DNA of 28,067 nt, taken from contig CAAEUQ010000059.1 in assembly GCA_900759005.1 (NCBI GenBank), forward strand, positions 1 to 28,067. Reading direction: 5' to 3'. This document shows, one piece after another, positions 1 through 7,484 of this stretch. This DNA is from Clostridia bacterium (GTDB taxonomy: Bacteria > Bacillota > Clostridia > Christensenellales > Aristaeellaceae). Each line of letters starts with the position of its first letter. Position 1 is the stretch's first letter. The notes under the pieces are model-generated. The model saw only the letters and a program-made list of their open reading frames with translations, ran no database searches and was not told the DNA's origin. The position numbers and the translations under genes are program-made.

Positions 1-40
1 ATCTGACGCAGCTCGGGACAAGCCCCTCCCTGCGTCAGAT
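1..40. repeat. Inverted repeat at the left edge
   Basis: An 11-base arm ATCTGACGCAG at 1-11 is matched perfectly by CTGCGTCAGAT at 30-40, with an 18-base loop between. No T-run follows directly, so a terminator for a gene outside the window is possible but not shown. The arm shares TGACGCAG with the repeat family described further on, which may be chance. Apart from this I see nothing definite between 41 and 230. Confidence 0.4.
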
Positions 41-244
41 ATTCCAGCGTTCGTTTCTTTCGCTTTTTCGGTCTCACATCATTGACAAATGGACACTTTT
101 TTACAAAATCTGTTTCCATGCCCTTATGTAAACGAACACAGCGTTAATCGTTTCGGAAATCGTCTCTTTTGTGCGTATGTACGGTTGATATTTATGGATA
201 ATTGTGTTACCATTAATATATAGTATTTATAAGGAGAACTTCGA

Positions 245-1711
245 ATGCAGGCATTGCAGGACTATATTCAAAAACTGATGGCGGAAACCGGGCTGTCCAA
301 GTCGGCACTGGCGGAGAAGTTGGGCTACAGGAGCAAAACCTCGCTCGACCGAATCATGCAGGACAATACGCGCGAAGCGAGCTTGCGCAAATTCAAACAG
401 TCGGTGCTGGCGGCGTTCCCGTTGTCGGCGGAGGGCAGGCGCGAGCTGAACGAAGCGGTGCAGATCGGCATTTACGGGATGCGGCAATACCTGCTGAACC
501 GGCAGATGTGGCTGTTCGTGCGCGGTGATCGCCCCGAAAGCGCGCCGGAGCCGAGCATTTGCGACGCGCTGACCGGCGAAGCGATCTCCCTGCGCGGTAA
601 ATATTCTGACGTTTCCGATCTGAATATTACGGTGCTGAACTGTCAGTACGTGCCTTCCCTCTTTTCGGCGCTGCACGCGCTTCTCGAGCGCGAGGGCGTT
701 TCCGTAAATCATTACGTGTTCGTCGATCACGATTCCGTGCGCACGATGGCGACGGTGAACGTATTGATGCGCGTATTTTATCAGAAGGGCTACGACTGTC
801 TGGTTTTGAACGCGTTGCGCCGCGCGGAGGATGCGGCGGAGACGGGCATGAATCAGGCGGATCTTGCGATTTTCGAATACACGGACGCGGACGGGTGTTC
901 GTGCGAGGACATTATCACCTTCCAATCGTCGACGCAGGGCATGTTCCGCCGGCACGCGGGGGCGCCGGGCATTGCGCGAAAGATGCTGGGGTTGGGGACG
1001 GACGAATACTATTCGATCAAGCTGTCGTATTTCGATTACGACGCGCTGAACGATTATATTAAATACAGTGAGGATTACGCGGCGCTGGAGGAAAACCGCG
1101 CGATCTGGAAGATCAAGCCGGACATCGGCGTGGATCAGATTCCGGTACACATCATGGAGGCGGCGCTTCTGCGCGGACCGATGATGGAAAGCGGCGGTTC
1201 GGAATTCTTTGAGGTGCTTTCGGCGCTGCGCGAGGTATATCGCAAGCGAGTTACGAACACGTTCACGAAGAAAAAGCATGCGTACACGATCTTTAAGCGC
1301 CGCGCGTTTCAGGAATTTGCAAAAACCGGGCGGACGACGGATCATTTCTGGGCGATGGTGCCGTACACAGTGGACGAGCGGATCGAGATTCTCGAAACGC
1401 TGCTTGATCAGCAGCGGAACAATCCCTACATACACATGCATTTTCTGAAGGACGATGATGATCTGCGCGACATCGAAATCGCGTGCTACGAGGATGCGGG
1501 TTTACTGCTTCTCGAAGCCGACACGGATTATCATCTCGAACAGGGGCATTCCCAAGTTCTGATCACCCACGCAGAGCTTCTGCGCCTCTTCCGTGAATTC
1601 TTCATGCGCGTTCTGATTCGAGAATACGTTCTCCCCGAATCCGAAACCTGCAATTTCCTGGAAAGCCTTCTCACCACCCTCAAGGTCGGCAGTGCGGGCT
1701 GTACCCGCTGA
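245..1711 (+). CDS. HTH-domain protein of unknown function, possible transcriptional regulator
   Basis: A 488-residue protein. Residues about 10-50 read as an XRE-like helix-turn-helix (TGLSKSALAEKLGY, then a recognition-helix-like TSLDRIMQD). The remaining 430 or so residues match no family I recognise. They are soluble, with no signal peptide or membrane segment, and mix acidic stretches with aromatic-rich alpha/beta segments, so a ligand-sensing or protein-interaction role is possible. The start is set by AAGGAG at 231-236, eight bases before ATG. The last residues (GSAGCTR) and the stop are encoded by the first bases of the downstream repeat array, so the native C-terminus has probably been replaced or extended by repeat sequence. 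It stands alone on the plus strand. Existence as a gene is fairly sure; a regulatory role is inferred only from the HTH. Confidence 0.75.
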   Translation: MQALQDYIQKLMAETGLSKSALAEKLGYRSKTSLDRIMQDNTREASLRKFKQSVLAAFPLSAEGRRELNEAVQIGIYGMRQYLLNRQMWLFVRGDRPESAPEPSICDALTGEAISLRGKYSDVSDLNITVLNCQYVPSLFSALHALLEREGVSVNHYVFVDHDSVRTMATVNVLMRVFYQKGYDCLVLNALRRAEDAAETGMNQADLAIFEYTDADGCSCEDIITFQSSTQGMFRRHAGAPGIARKMLGLGTDEYYSIKLSYFDYDALNDYIKYSEDYAALEENRAIWKIKPDIGVDQIPVHIMEAALLRGPMMESGGSEFFEVLSALREVYRKRVTNTFTKKKHAYTIFKRRAFQEFAKTGRTTDHFWAMVPYTVDERIEILETLLDQQRNNPYIHMHFLKDDDDLRDIEIACYEDAGLLLLEADTDYHLEQGHSQVLITHAELLRLFREFFMRVLIREYVLPESETCNFLESLLTTLKVGSAGCTR

Positions 1712-2111
1712 CGATTGCTGCCGCGCTTGGTCGCGGCGAATTTGAATCGGGAAGCGATTCAAATTCTGGGTTGCTTCAGAAAGATTACTCCGCGCCCAAT
1801 TTCCCGCGCGCTGCGCCGCCATGGTGACGGCTTGCACGCTATGGTTTGTGGATTGGAGTTTGCTCGAGGTATACCCGCTAACGCTTGTCACCGCGGCGGG
1901 CGGTGCCCGCTGACGATTGCTGCCGCGCTTGGTCGCAGCGAATTTGAATCGGGAAGCGATTCAAATTCTGGGTTGCTTCAAGGAGATTGTTTTGTTCCCA
2001 ATTTCCCGCGCGCTGCGCCGCCATGGTGACGGCTTGCACGCTATGGTTCGTGGATTGGAGTTTGCTCGAGGTATACCCGCTAACGCTTGTCGCCATGGCG
2101 GGCTGTACCCG
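1694..2111 (+). repeat. 202-bp tandem repeat array, two units plus a partial third
   Basis: Two near-identical 202-bp units start at 1694 and 1896, and a 14-base remnant of a third starts at 2098. Each unit begins with a small hairpin (GCGGG, 5-base loop, CCCGC) followed by TGACGATTGC, the block TTGCTGCCGCGCTTG, and a 12-bp-stem hairpin with loop GGAAG (1738-1766 and 1940-1968). After that come a CCCAATTT block and about 90 bases unique to this array. The units differ at scattered positions, mostly in the stretch just after the large hairpin. The first bases of unit 1 form the end of the upstream HTH gene. No long protein with good initiation signals is encoded. The 300-plus bases between 1712 and 2222 hold essentially only this array. 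Confidence 0.9.
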
Positions 2112-2222
2112 TTACATTCGCCTGTGTGCTTCGGCGCGGCGATTTATTTACACATTGCCGCGCATTGCGCTCAACGGCTTTATGCGTTTGATTTTTGCTT
2201 TAACCGTTATAAGGAGTTATTC

Positions 2223-2675
2223 ATGGATTCATTTGTTCCGATTGACGCGGGCACGCTTTATGCGCGTATGTTGAATCTGCATCCGTTTCGTGGCGCGGTT
2301 TCTTATGATTTAGCGCTTGATCTGATTGTCTGGGACGTCGCGCCCGATCTGCGGCTTAAAATCAGTCTCTACAAAGACGACGGCTGTATTTCGCTTTGCA
2401 CGCCCCCAAATTCGCAAAAATTCAGGCATTCAAATGCGCTATTCTCAATGCTCCGGCAAAAAATCTACCGGCATATTCCTTCGCTATTTTCGCACGACAT
2501 CACGCATTGGCATCCCGCTGCCGACGAAATCTGGAATGAAATTCAAAAAATCAATGCCGGAGAAATGCAATTCGCCATCGTTCGAACGCCGTTCTCCTAT
2601 TGCGCCATCCATATCGGCGCATCCCGAAATTTCTCATTCCACCGAATCATCTATCTGGGCGAATTCCTAAAATAG
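2223..2675 (+). CDS. Hypothetical protein, 150 aa
   Basis: A 150-residue soluble protein beginning MDSFVPIDAGTLYARM. I recognise no family. It lacks a signal peptide and membrane segments. It is rich in His, Phe, Ile and Trp, for example SHDITHWHPAADEIW in the middle. The start is chosen because AAGGAG at 2211-2216 lies six bases before this ATG; the open frame runs upstream to 1917, but that part is repeat-array sequence without a ribosome site. To the eye the gene is more A+T-rich than its neighbours, especially in its second half. It is bracketed by two arrays of the same repeat family in opposite orientation (1694-2111 and 2765-2983), suggesting transferred or rearranged DNA. A decayed gene cannot be excluded. 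Confidence 0.55.
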   Translation: MDSFVPIDAGTLYARMLNLHPFRGAVSYDLALDLIVWDVAPDLRLKISLYKDDGCISLCTPPNSQKFRHSNALFSMLRQKIYRHIPSLFSHDITHWHPAADEIWNEIQKINAGEMQFAIVRTPFSYCAIHIGASRNFSFHRIIYLGEFLK

Positions 2676-2764
2676 GCTAAACGAAGCGCGAATCGCCTCT
2701 CCAAACAAGTGTATTTCAAGCATAAAACAAAGCACATTGCGCCGTCGTCCGGTGCAATGTGCGT

Positions 2765-2983
2765 CAAATTGGGAACCAAGTTCTGCCACGCACTACTCAG
2801 ATTTTGAATCGCTTCCCGATTCAAAATCGTCGCGACCAAGCGCGGCAGCAATCGTCAGGCGGCACTGCCGCCCGTCAAATTGGGAACTAAGTTCTGCCAC
2901 GCACTACCCAGATTTTGAATCGCTTCCCGATTCAAAATCGTCGCGATCAAGCGCGGCAGCAACTGCGTCAAGGCTCAGCCTTG
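2765..2983 (-). repeat. Inverted-orientation array of the same repeat family, 111-bp period
   Basis: On the minus strand two units with a 111-bp period carry the same parts as the 1694-2111 array. These are a small hairpin (2969-2983, arms around CAAGGCT/AGCCTTG; and 2858-2872, GGCGG/CCGCC), TGACG, the TTGCTGCCGCGCTTG block, and a large hairpin with loop GGAAG (2911-2939 and 2800-2828, stem GATTTTGAATCG). A GTTCCCAATTT block follows. The 90 or so bases special to the other array are missing, so the minimal unit is about 111 bp. The array starts inside the final codons of the ZinT-like gene and supplies its stop. It fills nearly all of 2676-2974. Confidence 0.88.
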
Positions 2984-3637
2984 GACATTTTCGGTGACGA
3001 AGAGGGTGATTACGTCCGTCATCTGCTCGTCCGTGTAGGATTCTTCAATCGCCGCAGCGTTCCAGTACGCGTAGTTGCCGACAAACCAACTGTCCAAGTC
3101 CGCAGGATCTTCCGCGTAACGGAATTCAAGATGCCAGGTCGTCGCCATCGTGTCCGGCGAGAACGCGAAATAGGTAAACTGCCCCGCCTGCGCGTCTTCC
3201 GTCTTGTAGAAAATGAACCCGTTCTCGTTTTCAATGTCCTGCAACGCATATTCATGGCTGAAAACTTCATTACCGTCCGCATCCAAACCTGTGATTCGAT
3301 TGCCTTCGACCACCATCTTCACCATGCCGCCCAAGAAATAGCAGTCAAATCTCATGCTGTCCGGATCCGCTTCGTACTTCTCGGTCGCTTCCGTGCCGTA
3401 AATCTCCGCCGTGCACGCGCCGAGCAGCGCCTCAATCGTCGCTTCTGCGTTCTCTTCGCCAACCAGCGGCGTCACCGCATCAACCCACTTCTGATGATAT
3501 TCTTCCTTCGAAAGCTCTGGGAACAGCTCTACATACGTCCCCTGTACTTCGCTCAGGAAATCTTCACTCTCCGCAAACCCGCATGCGCCCATCGCCAGTA
3601 TGCATACGCATACCAGAATCGCAAATACCTTTTTCAT
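2975..3637 (-). CDS. Secreted ZinT/YodA-like calycin-domain protein
   Basis: A 220-residue exported protein. The N-terminus (MKKVFAILVCVCILAMGACGFAES) is a signal peptide with a Cys at residue 19, so either signal peptidase I or lipoprotein processing is possible. From about residue 85 the layout follows the ZinT/YodA family: a repeated-strand region, then GFIFYKTEDAQAGQFTYFAF, WHLEFRY, and DSWFVGNYAYWNA near the place of the family's NWPTYYP motif. ZinT proteins bind zinc in the envelope. Here the usual three-His site looks degenerate: the HFH motif reads TWH and the preceding SDH reads SPD. The start has a GGGGG ribosome site. An extended -10 (TGTTATACT) lies at 3685-3693. The stop codon lies in repeat-array sequence. 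The family call is from memory of the motif order and is moderate. Confidence 0.65.
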   Translation of the reverse strand: MKKVFAILVCVCILAMGACGFAESEDFLSEVQGTYVELFPELSKEEYHQKWVDAVTPLVGEENAEATIEALLGACTAEIYGTEATEKYEADPDSMRFDCYFLGGMVKMVVEGNRITGLDADGNEVFSHEYALQDIENENGFIFYKTEDAQAGQFTYFAFSPDTMATTWHLEFRYAEDPADLDSWFVGNYAYWNAAAIEESYTDEQMTDVITLFVTENVQG

Positions 3638-3684
3638 GTCTGTGCCCCCTTTGATTTTAGGTTAGATTTCTTTAACCGCGAATT

Positions 3685-3693
3685 AGTATAACA
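3685..3693 (-). promoter_or_regulatory. Extended -10 promoter for the ZinT-like gene
   Basis: Minus-strand TGTTATACT combines TATACT with an upstream TG, the extended -10 form. The -35 position is poor (TAGAAT at 17-bp spacing). It lies about 50 bases upstream of the start codon and just beyond the broken end of the AraC pseudogene. Confidence 0.55.
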
Positions 3694-3710
3694 CAAACGG
3701 CCGTTCCATT

Positions 3711-4544
3711 CTATTCCATTTCGCTATAATTATCCCGTTTTGATACAAGCCTTGCCGCCGCCTGCTCCAGACGGTACTCCTTGATGTAATGATAAATCGG
3801 CGCGCCGTAAACCTGCCGGAAAAGCTTTTGCAAATAGGAAACCGAAATCTAATGCTCCTCCGCCAATTGCGCCAGCGAAACATAATTCCCGCGCTCGCTC
3901 AAAAGATGATCGCGCAAATGCCGCGCCAGACGCAGCTGCTCCGCGGAACAGTAATCGGCGTTCAGCTCCGCGCGCGGCACATTTTTGAGCAGCATAAAAA
4001 GCTCCAAGAGCTTTAATATCAGGTACTCGCGATCAAAATACACGCAGTTTTCCATCAGCTCCCGAAAAACGTGCTCGCAACGCGGACCGGCGTTCATCGC
4101 CGCATACCATCGCCCGCCGAGAAGATTCCGCCGCATTTCGTGAAAATCCACCGAAAGCGGCGCAACGTTCCGACGCATCCATTCCCCCGCGCACCCGCAG
4201 TCCACCGCCACGCAAACGCCCTCATAATAGCCCAGCGGCATCTGCGATTCCGATTCCGTGCCGTGAATGCCATCGAACGTGCTTAAAGCCATATCGCCGG
4301 GCGTAAGCGTCACATGATCGCGCGCGGAAAAGCGGCTCTCGAACCGCCCTGCCGCACAAAAATTGATCTCTATACCGTCCTTCGCCGCGCGCGTCTCGCG
4401 AAAACCGTGCGTTTCCAGATGAACGCGCATTAGCGTAACGCCGTCGAACAGCGAATAGCAGTCGATCCGCCCGCCGCCGTCCGCGCACGGAATCGCGTCC
4501 AGCTTTGCCGAATCGAATCCATTTGTAATCAGAATTTCCGCCAT
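3711..4544 (-). pseudogene. AraC-family transcriptional regulator, broken (internal stop and lost second HTH)
   Basis: The N-terminal part (MAEILITNGFDS onward, about 150 residues) is a cupin-like sensing region, followed by the first AraC helix-turn-helix (GNYVSLAQLAEEH). A TAG stop at 3849-3851 interrupts it. In the same frame the family sequence continues beyond the stop (ISVSYLQKLFRQVYGAPIYH, then YIKEYRLEQAAARL), so one substitution explains the stop; CAG to TAG is the simplest. The frame then ends for good at 3711, about 45 residues short of a normal AraC end, so the second HTH is absent. Two independent lesions argue for a real pseudogene rather than a read error. The start at 4544 is chosen for GGAGG seven bases upstream; longer starts at 4550 or 4616 are less well placed. 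It is divergent from the transglutaminase-like gene at 4674. Confidence 0.8.
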
Positions 4545-4562
4545 GCGCATCCCTCCCGCGCC

Positions 4563-4591
4563 ATTATACCGCACGCAGCTCGCAATTTCCA
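4563..4591 (-). promoter_or_regulatory. Promoter of the broken AraC gene
   Basis: Minus-strand TATAAT at 4563-4568, with TGGAAA at 4586-4591 as a -35 at 17-bp spacing. It would give a very short leader carrying the GGGAGGG ribosome site. Confidence 0.5.
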
Positions 4592-4610
4592 GCTTTTTTG
4601 AATAAAGCCG

Positions 4611-4639
4611 TTGCAAATCCGCGCGCGATATGGGATAAT
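4611..4639 (+). promoter_or_regulatory. Promoter of the transglutaminase-like gene
   Basis: TTGCAA at 4611-4616 and GATAAT at 4634-4639 with a 17-bp spacer. It lies 35 bases before the chosen start, and its position rules out translation starting at 4611. Confidence 0.6.
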
Positions 4640-4673
4640 GAATTCACCAAACCATTCACGGAGGCAGCAAACC

Positions 4674-7400
4674 ATGTTTTCAGCCGAAGCGCTCCGCCGC
4701 GCCGCGGAAAAATGGCGCCCAATTCTCGCGCGCGTTCCGTTCGCACGGAGCATCGATTTGCGCATTCAAGCCGTCGAAAACGCCGATGAGCGCGAAGCGC
4801 TGCGCATTCTCTACGCGTCCAGCCCGCTCAGCGATTGGGGCAATTATGATTTCTCCATCTTCCAAAGCACCGCCGCGCACGCCGTTTTCCTGAAAAAAAC
4901 CAGCGCGCTGCCGGAGGAAATTTTCATATCATACGTGCTGCCGCTGCGCGTCAACGAAGAAGCGCTCAGCGATTGCCGCGCGTTTTTCCATTCGCAGCTC
5001 GCCGCGCGGATTCAGGATCTCCCGCCCGAGCGCGCCGCGCTCGAAATCAACTACTGGTGCGCCGAAAACATGACCTACCGCTCCACAGACACGCGCACGA
5101 TTTCCGCGCTCGATGCGTATCGCTCGACGTTCGGTCGCTGTGGGGAGGAATCCACACTGCTGGTCAACGCCCTGCGTGCCTGCGGATTTGCCGCGCGCCA
5201 GATTTACACGCCGCGCTGGACGCATTGCGACGATAATCACGCTTGGGTGGAGGTTCTTTTGAACGGCGAATGGCGCTTCATGGGCGCATGCGAGCCGGAA
5301 GAAGTGCTCGACCGCGCGTGGTTCAATTCCGCCGCCGGAAGAGCGATGCTGATCCACAGCCGGGTCTTTGGCGAAGTGGGGAGTGTAGATGAAGGTGCAA
5401 AAGATGATGTGGCAGTTCGCGCGGAGAAAACAGCATCTGGCGATTCTGTCGCAACTTGCGCGGAAAGCGCGCCGTCTGGCGACTTTTCGGAAATCCGCAC
5501 GACAAATGCTCCGTCCAGCGATTCTCCGGTAAGCTGCGCGGCAAACGTTTCCCCCAATCCCCGCATCGGCCAAGCGTGCGCGGACATTACCGCTGCGCCG
5601 AACTTCATCTCGCGCCTCGGGGCTGTGGATTATTTGAATCAGACGGCGCGCTATGCTGCAATCGATCGATTGACCGTCCGCGTCGCGAATGCGCAGGGAG
5701 CGCCAATTGCCGGCGCAGAAACGGTTTTCGGCATTCTGAACATGAGCGAAATTTACCCTGCCGCACGGACGTTTACCGATTCAAACGGCGAAGCGCATCT
5801 CGATTGCGGCAAGGGCAGTCTGTTCATTCAGGTGCGCTTGGGCAATCGGCTTCAGGAAGAACTGATCGACACGAGGAGCGTCCGCTCCATTCAATTCACC
5901 TTCGATGAATTGGGCAAAAACGATTTGCTCCTCGCCACAGTCTCCGATTCCACGTCCGGTTGGCGCGATTTCGCCATTCATGCACCGATTGGCGACGGCG
6001 TGCATATGCCTCAGCTGACGCCCGAGCAGCGCAAACGCTGCGAAAAGCGCAATGCCGAAGCGAATCGACTGCGCGCCGCGCGCGTTCGGGCGATGTTTGA
6101 TTCCGCACGCACCGAACGGCTGATTCGCGAACGCGGTTATCGCCCCGAAATTCGCGAGCTTCTGAAAAAAAGCCGCGGCAATTTTGACCGTCTCTGCGAT
6201 TTCCTCGCCGCCGCACCCGACCCGAACCTCGCGCAGGCACTTCTTGAAACGCTTTCCGAAAAGGATTTGCGCGATATAACCCCCGCCGTCCTTGAGGATG
6301 CGCTGCATGTGTTTTTTCTCCGCGATGTTCCAAATAACGCCGATGCGTTCGATTTTCTCGCCCGCTATGTACTTTGCCCGCGCGTGGCGAACGAAATGCT
6401 TTTGCCGGTTCGCGCTCGGATTCAGTCGATGTTTTCCGAATCGGAAAGGCGCACGATAGCGGAGAATCCCGAACGCATTCGCGAATTCATCCGCGCGAAC
6501 ATCGCTTTCGCGCCCGATCTCGAATACGACGCGCTGATTACCGCGCCGGCGGCAGCGCTGGAGACGCGATTCGCTTCACCTCGCGCACAGGACATTCTGT
6601 TCGTGGCGATTTGCCGCGCGCTCGGCGTGCCTGCTCGCCTGAATCCGATCGATTCGCAGCCGGAATACTACTCAAACGGCGCGTTTCTCCCGCCGCATCC
6701 GCGCACGGCAAACCTTGCAATCACCGTGTCCGGCGTAAACCCGAAATATTTCGAAGATTTCACGATCGCCCGGCTCGGCTCAGACGGCTATGTCTCGCTG
6801 GATTTAACGGGCGTTCCCCTCGGAACCGCCGTTCCCGTGCTGCCCGGCGATTACCGCATTCTCACGTCGAACCGACTGCCGAACGGCGACGTGCACATGA
6901 GCGCGCTCGCGGTTTCGCTGCTGCCGGACGAGCGCAAATCCGTCGAGCTTCATTTCTTCGCTGCAACGACTGAGGAAATGCTCGGCGACTGCCCGCTTAG
7001 CGATTTCAGCCTTTCAAGCGGCGAATCGCTTTCGTCGATCACGGAAGGCGGCGCGATTCTGATGCGGCTCGAGCCCGGCGCGGAACCGACAGAGCATTTG
7101 CTGGGCGAACTGCTTTCGCAGGCGGACGCATTCGATTCGCTGTGCCCGATATTCATCGTAAGCGGCGCGGCGCGCGAAAACGAGCTGTTCAGCCGCGTTC
7201 AGCGCCGTTTCCCAAATGCGCCGATCATTTCGGGCGGCGCGGATGGCGATTGGGCGCTGCTGGCACGGGAGGTATTTGTCGACCCCGAAAAGCTGCCGCT
7301 GGCGATCGTCGCAGATCGCAGCCTGCACGCGGTTTACGCGGTGTCCGGCTACAATGTCGGTCTTGCGGCAATGCTCGCAAAAATCGCAAAGCTCGCGTGA
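4674..7400 (+). CDS. Large transglutaminase-like protein with C-terminal thioredoxin-like region
   Basis: A 908-residue protein without signal peptide. Residues about 120-220 form a transglutaminase-like core with Cys156 (FGRCGEES), His189 (DDNHAWVEV) and Glu207 (GACEPEE), where the third triad residue is usually Asp. Residues 250-288 are three 13-residue repeats. A beta-sandwich domain follows (LTVRVANAQGAPIAGAETVF). Near residue 635 a second, degenerate transglutaminase-like segment occurs (ASPRAQDILFVAICRALG) without a visible triad. The last 140 or so residues have a thioredoxin-like layout without a CxxC pair. Related multidomain transglutaminase-like proteins are common in gut bacteria; their substrates are not known to me. 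The start is set by GGAGG at 4660-4664, nine bases before ATG. It precedes ftsH in the same direction, 84 bases apart. Confidence 0.8.
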   Translation: MFSAEALRRAAEKWRPILARVPFARSIDLRIQAVENADEREALRILYASSPLSDWGNYDFSIFQSTAAHAVFLKKTSALPEEIFISYVLPLRVNEEALSDCRAFFHSQLAARIQDLPPERAALEINYWCAENMTYRSTDTRTISALDAYRSTFGRCGEESTLLVNALRACGFAARQIYTPRWTHCDDNHAWVEVLLNGEWRFMGACEPEEVLDRAWFNSAAGRAMLIHSRVFGEVGSVDEGAKDDVAVRAEKTASGDSVATCAESAPSGDFSEIRTTNAPSSDSPVSCAANVSPNPRIGQACADITAAPNFISRLGAVDYLNQTARYAAIDRLTVRVANAQGAPIAGAETVFGILNMSEIYPAARTFTDSNGEAHLDCGKGSLFIQVRLGNRLQEELIDTRSVRSIQFTFDELGKNDLLLATVSDSTSGWRDFAIHAPIGDGVHMPQLTPEQRKRCEKRNAEANRLRAARVRAMFDSARTERLIRERGYRPEIRELLKKSRGNFDRLCDFLAAAPDPNLAQALLETLSEKDLRDITPAVLEDALHVFFLRDVPNNADAFDFLARYVLCPRVANEMLLPVRARIQSMFSESERRTIAENPERIREFIRANIAFAPDLEYDALITAPAAALETRFASPRAQDILFVAICRALGVPARLNPIDSQPEYYSNGAFLPPHPRTANLAITVSGVNPKYFEDFTIARLGSDGYVSLDLTGVPLGTAVPVLPGDYRILTSNRLPNGDVHMSALAVSLLPDERKSVELHFFAATTEEMLGDCPLSDFSLSSGESLSSITEGGAILMRLEPGAEPTEHLLGELLSQADAFDSLCPIFIVSGAARENELFSRVQRRFPNAPIISGGADGDWALLAREVFVDPEKLPLAIVADRSLHAVYAVSGYNVGLAAMLAKIAKLA
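5421..5537 (+). repeat. In-frame 39-bp minisatellite, three units
   Basis: Three imperfect 39-bp units at 5421-5459, 5460-5498 and 5499-5537, with a decaying fourth, encode 13-residue repeats (AEKTASGDSVATC, AESAPSGDFSEIR, TTNAPSSDSPVSC). The segment is a low-complexity linker between the transglutaminase core and the beta-sandwich domain. Confidence 0.75.
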
Positions 7401-7445
7401 AATTGGGCATAATTTTGAATTTGACCATGTTCAACCTTTCAAAAA

Positions 7446-7459
7446 TATGCTATACTGAA
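7446..7459 (+). promoter_or_regulatory. Extended -10 promoter of ftsH
   Basis: TGCTATACT at 7448-7456 is an extended -10. An alternative reading uses TTGACC at 7421-7426 with TATGCT at 7446-7451 and a 19-bp spacer. Either would give ftsH its own transcript with a leader of about 20-25 bases. Confidence 0.55.
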
Positions 7460-7484
7460 TCAAAATCTGAAAGGAGCGGAACGC

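Noticed and set aside
1917..2222. Upstream extension of the 150-aa gene into the repeat array
   Set aside because: No Shine-Dalgarno site at the upstream start, and the extra codons are repeat sequence. AAGGAG lies directly before the ATG at 2223.
1694..2983. CRISPR array
   Set aside because: The repeats are 111-202 bp units without short, evenly spaced direct repeats and unique spacers, and no cas gene is near.
1694..2983. Insertion sequence or composite transposon
   Set aside because: No transposase or relic of one is visible, so only a repeat family is claimed.
4611..4673. Earlier start for the transglutaminase-like gene
   Set aside because: The non-ATG-proximal start coincides with the -35 box, and the -10 box lies inside the extension. 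GGAGG precedes the ATG at 4674.
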